Assembly: GCA_003153315.1 (NCBI GenBank) | Contig: PLYA01000033.1 | Location: forward strand, 1 to 64,000 | Direction: 5' to 3' | Source: Bacteroidota bacterium | GTDB lineage: Bacteria > Bacteroidota > Bacteroidia > B-17B0 > Aurantibacillaceae | DNA length: 64,000 nt | Shown here: piece by piece, positions 10,013 to 18,256 of the stretch | Position numbering within the stretch: position 1 is the stretch's first letter | How the letters are laid out: each line of letters opens with the position of its first letter | Notes under the pieces: model-generated | What the model saw: only the letters and a program-made list of their open reading frames with translations | Databases searched by the model: none | Told to the model about the DNA's origin: nothing | Program-made: the position numbers and the translations under genes

Positions 10013-10160
10013 TTAGCCCATAGCCGGAGGTGTGGTACCCGTAGTGGTAGTTGGTGTGGTTGTAGGGTGCGGAGAGGCTGATGTGCGCGAGGTATAGTTT
10101 ACAGTAGCACTCCAGGGACTTTTTAGTTTGCCGTCTTCGGGATTGCAGTGAAAAGCCTTT
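10013..10160 (-). pseudogene. C-terminal remnant of a secreted or adhesin-like protein (...NTSKAFHCNPEDGKLKSPWSATVNYTSRTSASPHPTTTPTTTTGTTPPAMG*)
   Basis: Open minus-strand frame with Pro/Thr-rich tail, preceded by a stop and lacking a start; tail resembles the C-terminus of the CDS at 35038. Confidence 0.5.
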
Positions 10161-10229
10161 GAAGTGTTTTTTTATATTTGGCGAGACAAAAATTCATAAC
10201 TAAAATAGTAATGACCGAAATAAACAACA

Positions 10230-10259
10230 AAAGCCGCTCGTAAAAAACAGAGCGGCTTT
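10230..10259. terminator. Hairpin AAAGCCGCTC...GAGCGGCTTT
   Basis: 10-bp perfect stem. Confidence 0.7.
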
Positions 10260-10282
10260 AATTAGAAAAAAGCTATATTAAA

Positions 10283-10390
10283 CTAGATAGCCAAACCTTC
10301 GGTATCAACCATAATTCTGTTATCAACCGTAATAATACCGGGGGCATTCCATGCAGCATTCTCGGCATCATTTCTTTCTGTCCACAGAGA
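10283..10390 (-). pseudogene. 3' remnant of a BON-domain protein gene
   Basis: SLWTERNDAENAAWNAPGIITVDNRIMVDTEGLAI versus intact copy SWAERDDAEDAVWNAPGISSVDNQLEIENE at 14141-14809. Confidence 0.75.
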
Positions 10391-10436
10391 ATGATTTAGT
10401 TCAAAAAAAACATAAGATATCTGAGTATTTACTTGG

Positions 10437-10448
10437 TGATGAATATCA
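10437..10448. promoter_or_regulatory. Crp/Fnr-type box TGATgaatATCA
   Basis: Palindrome upstream of the alcohol dehydrogenase; no clear -7 box at 33 bp. Confidence 0.45.
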
Positions 10449-10506
10449 ATATCCTTAGTGCACAAAAACATTAATTAAACCTGGTATTTAAGTTTTCTTT
10501 GTTGTA

Positions 10507-11574
10507 ATGGGGAAAATGAAAGCTATGTTATTGAAAAAAGTCTGTGATATGACAACTAATGATTCTCCATTAGAATTAGTAAGCATTGCCATTCCTGTTA
10601 CAAAGGACAATGAAATTCTTATAAAAATTTCCTGCTGTGGAATTTGTCATACGGAATTAGATGAAATTGAAGGACGAGTTCGCCCTTCTATAATGCCAAT
10701 CATACCGGGGCATCAGGTAATTGGATATGTAGAAAAGAAAGGGAAGAAAGTAAGCTTATTTAAAGAAGGTGATAGAGTTGGCGTAGCATGGATATTTTCT
10801 TCTTGCGGCAAATGTGAATATTGCGTTAATGGGAAAGAAAATCTTTGCCCTGATTTTAAAGGAACCGGTAAAGACGCCAATGGCGGGTATGCAGAATACA
10901 TGACTGTTTCTGAAAACTTTGCTTATTTGATTCCTGCTGCATTGTCAGACACAGAAGCAGCTCCTTTATTATGTGCGGGTGCAATTGGGTATCGCTCGCT
11001 AATGCTTACAAATATTAAAAACGGACAGACACTGGGATTAGCCGGTTTCGGCGCATCGGGCCACTTAGTTTTGAAAACTGCCAAGTATTTATTTCCCGAT
11101 TCAAAAATTGTGGTTTTTGCAAGAAGCAGGGAAGAAAGAGATTTTGCACAATCATTAGGTGCATCATGGGTTGGTGATTTTACTGATTCCCCGTTAGATA
11201 TACCACAAGCTATAATTGATACTACACCTGTTTGGAAAACAATTGTTCATTCACTTGAAAATATTAAACCCGGTGGACGTTTGGTTATTAATGCGATAAG
11301 AAAGGAATCCATAGATAAAAGTGAGTTATTGAACATAAATTATGAGAAGCATTTATGGATGGAAAAGGAAATTAAGAGTGTAACTAACATTACACGTAGT
11401 GATGTGAAAAGTTTTTTGGAACTGGCAGTCAAAATAAATATCAAACCCGAAATAGAAATATATCCCTTTAATCAAGCCAACAACGCATTATTTGATTTAA
11501 AAAACAAACGTATTAAGGGAGCAAAGGTTTTAATGATAAATGAAATGAAGAGTGAAATACAAAATTTGCACTAA
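10507..11574 (+). CDS. Zinc-dependent alcohol dehydrogenase
   Basis: CGICHTELDEIEGRVRPSIMPIIPGHQVIG; structural zinc CGKCEYCVNGKENLC. Confidence 0.92.
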   Translation: MGKMKAMLLKKVCDMTTNDSPLELVSIAIPVTKDNEILIKISCCGICHTELDEIEGRVRPSIMPIIPGHQVIGYVEKKGKKVSLFKEGDRVGVAWIFSSCGKCEYCVNGKENLCPDFKGTGKDANGGYAEYMTVSENFAYLIPAALSDTEAAPLLCAGAIGYRSLMLTNIKNGQTLGLAGFGASGHLVLKTAKYLFPDSKIVVFARSREERDFAQSLGASWVGDFTDSPLDIPQAIIDTTPVWKTIVHSLENIKPGGRLVINAIRKESIDKSELLNINYEKHLWMEKEIKSVTNITRSDVKSFLELAVKINIKPEIEIYPFNQANNALFDLKNKRIKGAKVLMINEMKSEIQNLH

Positions 11575-11643
11575 AAAAAGTTAACTATTTTAATCAAGCC
11601 AATTAGATGTACACCTTCAGAAATACCACTTTTTTTGATTTAT

Positions 11644-12933
11644 TTAATGTGAGGGAAGTAAAAGTTTCACTATTGCTAAAACCATACCAACTATACCTCC
11701 AACTATTGCTCCATTTAGCCTAATATATTGCAAATCATTGCCAACTTGTTCTTCAATTTGTGCTACCAGTTCAGTATCATCAAGTTTTGAAAGACTCTGT
11801 CGAACCATATTCCCAATTTCATGATGATATTTTGAAACCAGTTTCAAGATGGTTTCTTTCAGCCAAATATCTATTTTTTGCTGCGTGGATTTATCTTGCT
11901 GTAATTCGTCAAGATAGCCGTTCAAATAATTTATTAAGAGAACCATAAAGGATGTATCATTACTTTTTAATTCGTCTTTTACAGTAGATTTAAAGCGGGT
12001 AAGTATTCCTTGAATTAATTGCCGGGCATCAGTATTTTCTATCAATTTCTTCTTTAGATCATTAACTATATTATGTGTTTTCTCATCACCTATGGTAAGG
12101 TTATGGGCAAATTCGAGAATGGATTTATCAAATCGTTGACGTACCTGATGATTGGGGTTGTTTTTAGCCTCATTAATAAAATTATTTATTGACTCGATTA
12201 TTTTATTTACAATGGATGATTCATCTAATGCACCTACCTTTTCGGCCATCCAAAGAAATGCCCTTTTTAAAACGCCTTCACTTTTATACTCCTTAGCTTT
12301 CTCTTTTACCATGTCTAATAGTATTTGACGTGTTTGATTATCATTTATTGTCCGTTGAGCAGTTTCTAAAATCATTTCCCATAATTGATTATGATCTCCG
12401 CTCTTAACTGATTTTTCCAGCCAACGCCCCAGTGGAGTTGCCATATCAATTCCTTCTATTTGATCCTTCAATATTTTTTGAAGTAAAGAAGCCACCTCAG
12501 GTTTATCAAGACTATCGGCAAGCCTATTTAAAATATCTCTTAAAAAATCAATTGCACGGGTTTTATTTTGTGGTTCCTGTAAGACTTTTAAAATATTTTC
12601 TGCAATAGACAATCCCGATATTTTTTCTTTAATAATATCAGGAGTCAACCATTTATTTGTTATCAAATCAACAACTCCATCTGTTAATTGTTTTCTATTA
12701 TTCACGATTATGTTCGTATGTCTTCGTACAAGCGGGATTGGTATCTCATGAAACAAAGCACTTACTGCAAACCAATCTGCCAAACCACCAATGGTGCCAG
12801 CTTCAAAACCAGCTAAAACTATATACCATAATTGGCTCTTAAGTAATCCGGAATGGATTCCAATTAAGGTAATTATGAAACCAACAATTGTAATAACTAA
12901 AGAAATAAGCCCAACTCTATTTTTCTTTTTCAT
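11644..12933 (-). CDS. DUF445 domain membrane protein
   Basis: GTIGGLADWFAVSALFHEIPIPLVRRHTNII...; C-terminal TM. Confidence 0.88.
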   Translation of the reverse strand: MKKKNRVGLISLVITIVGFIITLIGIHSGLLKSQLWYIVLAGFEAGTIGGLADWFAVSALFHEIPIPLVRRHTNIIVNNRKQLTDGVVDLITNKWLTPDIIKEKISGLSIAENILKVLQEPQNKTRAIDFLRDILNRLADSLDKPEVASLLQKILKDQIEGIDMATPLGRWLEKSVKSGDHNQLWEMILETAQRTINDNQTRQILLDMVKEKAKEYKSEGVLKRAFLWMAEKVGALDESSIVNKIIESINNFINEAKNNPNHQVRQRFDKSILEFAHNLTIGDEKTHNIVNDLKKKLIENTDARQLIQGILTRFKSTVKDELKSNDTSFMVLLINYLNGYLDELQQDKSTQQKIDIWLKETILKLVSKYHHEIGNMVRQSLSKLDDTELVAQIEEQVGNDLQYIRLNGAIVGGIVGMVLAIVKLLLPSH

Positions 12934-12979
12934 TTCCTTTTTATTTATGGTTAATATAACAAGAAGAAATACCAGCTTT

Positions 12980-13240
12980 CTATGGGAGAGAAAAAGAAAT
13001 CAGGAAAACTTTAAAAGTTAGTAGTTGCGCAAAAAGGAAAGTTATTGCTATAATTCCTAAGAAAAGAAGATAGGTATATGGATTTGCAAAATTTATTGTC
13101 CAACCAAAAAAATGGAACCTTTTAGGAGAAAAAATACGCGTATCATTTTTGTTATAATAAAATATGCCATATCTCCAGTTAGAAGGATCATCATGCCATT
13201 GATCCAATGTCTCTCTGCTTGGTTTTTCTTTTCTTTTCAT
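12980..13240 (-). CDS. DUF5808-like small membrane protein
   Basis: DPSNWRYGIFYYNKNDTRIFSPKRFHFFGWTINFANP. Confidence 0.7.
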   Translation of the reverse strand: MKRKEKPSRETLDQWHDDPSNWRYGIFYYNKNDTRIFSPKRFHFFGWTINFANPYTYLLFLGIIAITFLFAQLLTFKVFLISFSLP

Positions 13241-13353
13241 ATTTTAAAGATAGTATTAAATCAGCTACTTGAGAATTGTTAAAGAGATTAAATGCAAGTA
13301 ACACTTTATGTAAATACAGCTCAAAATTTAAAAGGACAAACTCCAAAACGAAA

Positions 13354-13388
13354 TGTAAGAAAAGCGGGCTAAACCCGCTTTTCTTACA
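13354..13388. terminator. Hairpin TGTAAGAAAAGCGGG-ctaaa-CCCGCTTTTCTTACA
   Basis: 15-bp perfect stem. Confidence 0.75.
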
Positions 13389-13411
13389 TTTTACTAAGCA
13401 TCCGCTTTTAA

Positions 13412-13913
13412 CTACAATTCAATACTTTCTTTTTTTGCCGCTGTTGAATTATTACGTTCATAAAGTGCCGAAATTGTTCTGGCCAAATTTTCTTCATTTG
13501 AAGTAATATGACCTATATCCTCCTTCTTGGTAATTGAATTGGAAAGTATTTTATTCACGGATAATATTCCGCTTAATTTCCCTTCTTTATCTGTTACCGG
13601 TAAACGGCCCACTTTATTTTTTCTCATTTCCTGCAAAGCATGTGTAATAGTGTCTTCAGCTTTTACACTATGGATGTTTAAACTGGAAATAGCATCTTTT
13701 ATACTTAGTTCGGCAATTGGTTTTGCACTTTTAGTTGCCAAAGAAAGGCAAATATCTCTGTCTGTTACCATACCAATTACCTTGTTGTCTTTGTCAACAA
13801 CGGGTAAGACTCCATGATTTGAATCTTTCATGGTTTTTGCAACATTTTGCAATTTTGTTTCAAGAGTGCAGTGCTTTTATAGCTTCTGCAGTCATTAGAT
13901 CTTTTACTTTCAT
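13412..13913 (-). pseudogene. CBS-domain-pair protein with N-terminal frameshift
   Basis: ATG 13913 reads MKVKDLMTAEAIKALHS*; removing one base near 13870-13876 restores ...AIKA-CTLETKLQNVAKTMKDSNHGVLPVVDKDNKVIGMVTDRDI. Confidence 0.7.
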
Positions 13914-14002
13914 AATTTAAAATTTAAGGTTTAATATTAATTTACATAACAAAGGAACTTCAACAATCAGGTTTATTAAATGAGCTTATACATAAAGCTT
14001 AT

Positions 14003-14014
14003 TGATATCCATCA
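14003..14014. promoter_or_regulatory. Crp/Fnr-type box TGATatccATCA between divergent CBS and BON genes
   Basis: Palindrome. Confidence 0.5.
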
Positions 14015-14067
14015 CTGATATGTGTATCTCATCTTTTTAAATGGTTGAAATAAATCACGCATTATTT

Positions 14068-14110
14068 TGATTTCAATCATTGAGAAAAAATAATGCCTGA
14101 TATTACTTTG
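14068..14110 (+). promoter_or_regulatory. Crp/Fnr-type box TGATttcaATCA (14068-14079) plus -7-like TTACTTTG (14103-14110)
   Basis: 33-bp centre spacing; upstream of BON gene. Confidence 0.6.
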
Positions 14111-14140
14111 TTATGTTATAAACCTTAAAAACAAAATAAA

Positions 14141-14809
14141 ATGAGAACAGATTTAGAAATTCAAAAGGATGTAATGGAAGAACTTAAATGGGCACCATTA
14201 TTAAAAGCAACAGAAATTGGAGTGGCAGTAAAAGATGGTGTAGTTACCCTTTCAGGAACTGTGGACTCTTATACAAAAAAAATGGAGGCTGAAAAAGCGG
14301 CCAAACGTGTGACAGGCGTAAAAGCTATTGCAGAAGAGATAGAAATAAAGTTTTTCTCTTCCAGTATAAAAAACGATACAGAGATTGCACGTACAATAGC
14401 TGATTCATTGAGATGGCACTCTTCTGTACCGGAAGACAAAATTAAAGTGAAAGTAGAAGGTGGATGGGTAACCTTGGAGGGAGAAGTAGATTGGGATTAC
14501 CAAAAGGGGGCTGCTGAAAATGCAATTATAAATCTTACAGGGGTGAAAGGGATTAATGATCTTATGACGGTTAAACCGCAGGTTGTAGCAAAGGACGTTA
14601 AACAAAAAATTGCTGCTGCTTTTCACAGAAATGCTACTATCGATTCTGAAAAAATCAATATTGAAATTGCAGGGAACAAGGCAACTTTAAAAGGGGTTGT
14701 TCGTTCTTGGGCAGAAAGAGATGATGCAGAAGATGCCGTTTGGAATGCTCCGGGTATAAGTAGTGTAGATAATCAGCTGGAAATTGAAAACGAGATTTTT
14801 GTTTATTAA
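14141..14809 (+). CDS. Protein with three BON domains
   Basis: Repeated VKDGVVTLSGTVDSYTKKMEAEKAAKRVTGVKAI / VEGGWVTLEGEVDWDYQKGAAENAIINLTGVKGI / IAGNKATLKGVVRSWAERDDAEDAVWNAPGI. Confidence 0.92.
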   Translation: MRTDLEIQKDVMEELKWAPLLKATEIGVAVKDGVVTLSGTVDSYTKKMEAEKAAKRVTGVKAIAEEIEIKFFSSSIKNDTEIARTIADSLRWHSSVPEDKIKVKVEGGWVTLEGEVDWDYQKGAAENAIINLTGVKGINDLMTVKPQVVAKDVKQKIAAAFHRNATIDSEKINIEIAGNKATLKGVVRSWAERDDAEDAVWNAPGISSVDNQLEIENEIFVY

Positions 14810-14825
14810 ATTCTTATACTTATAA

Positions 14826-14876
14826 AAAACATCCTCTTTTGAGATAAGTATCATTATCAAAAGCAGAGGATGTTTT
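14826..14876. terminator. Hairpin AAACATCCTCTTTTGA...AAAAGCAGAGGATGTTT
   Basis: Long imperfect stem. Confidence 0.65.
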
Positions 14877-14911
14877 AGTTTAGTGGCAGAGTATAAATTA
14901 TATTCTTTCGC

Positions 14912-14947
14912 AGCCGGGTGTAAAAGAATCCTCTTTTACACCCGGCT
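14912..14947. terminator. Hairpin AGCCGGGTGTAAAAGA-atcc-TCTTTTACACCCGGCT followed by T-run
   Basis: 16-bp perfect stem. Confidence 0.8.
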
Positions 14948-15040
14948 CGTTTTTTTATTATAGTGTGTGTACCATTGGAAGCTCTGGTTATTTAAAGAAT
15001 TAAAATAGCGGTATCTAAGGGTTTTAAGGATGTACAGCCG

Positions 15041-15772
15041 TTATTTCTTAAGAGCCTTTTCTTCTCCAAGAATCCAAATTGGTTTTTGTGGCGCTTTGAT
15101 ATTTGCTGATGCGTATTTCTGAATATGATTAACTGCCTCATCCATATTATCAGTAAACAAAATTAAGCCAAGGTCATCTTTATGAATTGTTTTATTTACT
15201 ACCATAGTATTAAGATGTTCAATTAAGTTTTTGTGATAATCCAATCCCATAACAACCACAGGAAAACTTTCTGTCTTCTTTGTTTGAATGAGTGTTATCG
15301 TTTCAAAGAATTCATCCAATGTTCCAAAGCCACCCGGCATAACCACAAATGCAAAAGAATATTTTCTAAGTAACTCTTTTCTTACAAAGAAATACTCAAT
15401 ATTTATAAACTTATCTAAGTAAGGATTTGCATATTGTTCTAGTGGTAAAATAATATTACAGCCAATTGAAAGCCCCCCGGCATCTTTTGCACCACGGTTA
15501 GCCGCCTCCATTATTCCGGGGCCGCCACCGGTTACAATAGTAAAACCAAGCTTTGATATTCTAAACGACACCTCTCTTGCCCGGGCATAGTATGGGTGCT
15601 CTTCGGTAAACCTTGCCGAGCCAAAAACTGTTATAGAAGGGCCTATAAAGTGCAGGGTTCTAAAACCCTTAATAAATTGGGCAACTACACCAACCGCGTA
15701 TTTTAACTCTCTCCATCTGGCTCTTGGGCCTCTTAAAAAACTTCTTTCTTCGTTAAAAAACGCTTTATTCAT
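15041..15772 (-). CDS. LOG family (TIGR00730) Rossmann-fold protein
   Basis: VVMPGGFGTLDEFFETITLIQTKK. Confidence 0.92.
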   Translation of the reverse strand: MNKAFFNEERSFLRGPRARWRELKYAVGVVAQFIKGFRTLHFIGPSITVFGSARFTEEHPYYARAREVSFRISKLGFTIVTGGGPGIMEAANRGAKDAGGLSIGCNIILPLEQYANPYLDKFINIEYFFVRKELLRKYSFAFVVMPGGFGTLDEFFETITLIQTKKTESFPVVVMGLDYHKNLIEHLNTMVVNKTIHKDDLGLILFTDNMDEAVNHIQKYASANIKAPQKPIWILGEEKALKK

Positions 15773-15889
15773 TTGCTTTTCTTAATTGCATAAAGGTATA
15801 AAAAGCCTGAGTTAATTGAAGGAAATTACTTTTTATCAAAATCATCAAATTAGCCCTGGTTGGTTTTTTTGGCGTTTCGGCGGGCTTTA

Positions 15890-15973
15890 CGCGCTGCAAT
15901 CCTATAAGAATTAGGCGCAAATGGCAACTAATTTGCCATAAGGTTTTGAGTTTTTAAAAGAAATAAGTCTGGT
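15890..15973. repeat. Array B': four 21-bp units
   Basis: cgcgctgcaatcctataagaa / ttaggcgcaaatggcaactaa / tttgccataaggttttgagtt / tttaaaagaaataagtctggt; aligns unit by unit with 17505-17588. Confidence 0.8.
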
Positions 15974-15981
15974 TTTAGAAT

Positions 15982-17376
15982 TTATCTTTTATAGATATTC
16001 TTCCACTCGGCAACCACCTGTTCATAGGTAAAAAGTTGTTTTGTCAGGGGTTCTCCCTTGTCGTCTGCCAGTTGGTTCAGTATACTGGTTTGCAGCAGGT
16101 GGGCAATGTGGGCGCGCGTATCAATAGGGGTGGCATAGCAGTATTCTACAAACATAATGCAGGCGTTATACAGGCGGTCGCATAGAATTTGGAGGTGCTC
16201 TGTTTTAAACCCTATCATCTCCATTCGCTGGTCGGGCATGTTTTCCATAGTGGTTTGTTCCATCAAAATAAGGTCGGCATAAAGTGCAGCATTGCGTAGT
16301 TCAGCCGATTGTAAAAAAAATGACCACAAAGGGTTTTCGCCAAATTTTGCCATCCAGGCAAGTACTTTCTTATTGCTCATAATATGTTGGTGCGATAGCA
16401 TAGGCTCTGTATCCGGCATATCATCAAAGGTTAAATTAATGCCGAATATCAGGTTGTTTATCCATTCGGTTTTGTGCTGCGATACGCATATAATTTCAAT
16501 GGGGTTGGTAATATCCTTTTTTTCTACCATGGCCCAGGCAATAGGCAACAGCAACCCTTTTTGTTTAACGGCGGCAACCTCCAGTTCTTTTTCATACCGG
16601 GCAATTACTTCATGTCCTTTTGGGTAATAATATTGTTTCAATGTCTTTACCCCTGGTTCTGCTTCTTTAGCAGCAGGCACCTCGTTGGGGTTATACATTT
16701 TAAAGTGGTTGCTTTTATAATTGCCTATGCTGGTATTTAATTGCTCCATAAGTTTTCCAACTACGTTGTACTCATTTTCAATCAAATCAGTAGCCTCGCC
16801 TTTTTGTTTTTCCCAAGCATCAAAGGTTTTTTTACACAAGGTACCATGCAACATTACATCCGTCCGAAACGATTCAAGTTCAATTTCATATTTTTCCGGA
16901 TGCTCGTCAAATTCTTTTACCAAAACATTAAACTCCTTGGTAAAGGGTACAAGATCATCGTTTATTTTGTCAATTTCAGTCCATTGTAAATCTATAATAT
17001 CGTACATGGTTTTACTGCGTTTATTGTTGTCATTCAATAGCTTGGTTTGCTTGTCTAATTCTTTCAACAGCTTGTGTACTTTAGTGTACTCTTTACTGTC
17101 CTGCTTAGCCCATGCATACAAGGTATCTAACTCCATAATATGATTCCATTTTAGCTTTAATTGTTGCACCATTCGTTTCCCTTCTTTTACATAGCCACTT
17201 AACTGCGCTTTATTTTTTATAAACAAGCTCACTTCATCCATATATATCTTATGTCGGGCATGCAATTGCTTATACTTATCAATCAGTTTTAATTCATACA
17301 GACTTAATTCGGCTTGGTTTTTATAGGCTAAAGTAATGGTGCGAAAACCCGCATCTATTCCGGTTGGCTTATTCAT
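15982..17376 (-). CDS. Hypothetical 464-aa coiled-coil-rich protein, family not recognised
   Basis: Long ORF, charged, no signal peptide. Confidence 0.75.
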   Translation of the reverse strand: MNKPTGIDAGFRTITLAYKNQAELSLYELKLIDKYKQLHARHKIYMDEVSLFIKNKAQLSGYVKEGKRMVQQLKLKWNHIMELDTLYAWAKQDSKEYTKVHKLLKELDKQTKLLNDNNKRSKTMYDIIDLQWTEIDKINDDLVPFTKEFNVLVKEFDEHPEKYEIELESFRTDVMLHGTLCKKTFDAWEKQKGEATDLIENEYNVVGKLMEQLNTSIGNYKSNHFKMYNPNEVPAAKEAEPGVKTLKQYYYPKGHEVIARYEKELEVAAVKQKGLLLPIAWAMVEKKDITNPIEIICVSQHKTEWINNLIFGINLTFDDMPDTEPMLSHQHIMSNKKVLAWMAKFGENPLWSFFLQSAELRNAALYADLILMEQTTMENMPDQRMEMIGFKTEHLQILCDRLYNACIMFVEYCYATPIDTRAHIAHLLQTSILNQLADDKGEPLTKQLFTYEQVVAEWKNIYKR

Positions 17377-17504
17377 TTGTTCTTATTTTTTTATATTATA
17401 TTCATGTATTCGCTTCGCTCGGCTGTTCATCTTCTTATAGTTTAATGGCTAAATTATCAAATTATTAAAATACTAAACAAATCAATACACGAATATGGCA
17501 AAAG

Positions 17505-17798
17505 GGCGCTAATCTTACACCAAAATTTGGCACAAATGGCGGCTAATTTGCCCCAAACCTTTGCGTTTTTAAAACAAGGCAAGCTGTTTTGTAAAGAAGT
17601 AGTAGCTTTTTTGAAGCAAGTGTTTGCTAATTTGAGAAAAATGCATTGAAATTAAGAACAAGTCTATTGGAATTTGAAAGAAATCTATTCGAATTACGAA
17701 TTCTGCTTATCGAATTGCAAATTCAGTAAACAGAATTAGGAAAACACTAAGTCGATTAAAGAAAACAGCTTTGTTTCTTTTAAAAAAACTAAACTACA
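17505..17798. repeat. Array B: about fourteen degenerate 21-bp units, consensus TTTGAAACAAGTNTNTNNGAA
   Basis: Units at 17505, 17526, 17547, 17568, 17589, 17610, 17631, 17652, 17673, 17694, 17715, 17736, 17757, 17778; in phase with no indel, positions 1-2 TT almost invariant. Confidence 0.85.
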
Positions 17799-17857
17799 TG
17801 TGGAAGAATTGTTTGCGCCTTATGTTTGGGCTATTTGTTTTTGTATTTTTTTCAATA

Positions 17858-17886
17858 AAAAAGTCACCCGTTATTGGTGACTTTTT
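17858..17886. terminator. Hairpin AAAAAGTCACC...GGTGACTTTTT
   Basis: 11-bp stem with T-run. Confidence 0.75.
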
Positions 17887-17994
17887 CTAACCGTATCCCA
17901 CCGGTATTTATAAATACGGATGTCGGTTTGTGGTATCTTTAAAAATCGTTCTCTATCAATTACTATTTTTCCTTTTTATGTTTTAGGAGTAAGG

Positions 17995-18092
17995 GTCAGC
18001 CTTACGGGGCTGACTTTATATGCCTATCTTACTTTTTTATAAACCTTACGGGGTTTATTTAGTTTTTTATAATTCAGAGACCTTACGGGGTC
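17995..18092. repeat. Three hairpins with identical loop TTACGG and different stems
   Basis: GTCAGCC-TTACGG-GGCTGAC (17995-18014), ATAAACC-TTACGG-GGTTTAT (18039-18058), GACC-TTACGG-GGTC (18079-18092). Confidence 0.8.
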
Positions 18093-18184
18093 AACTTCAT
18101 TAAATTAGAATTCTATTTGAACTCAACGATACAAACATACAGGCAGAAACTAAAAACAGGTATGACTGCTATCAGCTTTTGAGT

Positions 18185-18226
18185 TGATTAATATCATGGA
18201 TATAGAAAAAAGAAGAATGATTTTTG
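18185..18226 (+). promoter_or_regulatory. Crp/Fnr-type box TGATtaatATCA (18185-18196) with -7-like GATTTTTG (18219-18226)
   Basis: Palindrome upstream of ribonucleotide reductase; centre spacing about 32 bp. Confidence 0.5.
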
Positions 18227-18256
18227 TGTGGCACTTATATTATGTATATTTAAATT

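Noticed and set aside
16292-17143. Plus-strand ORFs antisense to the 15982-17376 gene
   Set aside because: Shadow ORFs opposite a long coherent minus-strand ORF; composition not protein-like. Same for most short ORFs antisense to annotated genes in the track.
15982-17376. Calling the orphan ORF a nuclease or transposase
   Set aside because: No recognisable catalytic motif (DDE, HUH, RuvC, HNH); only coiled-coil character is supportable.
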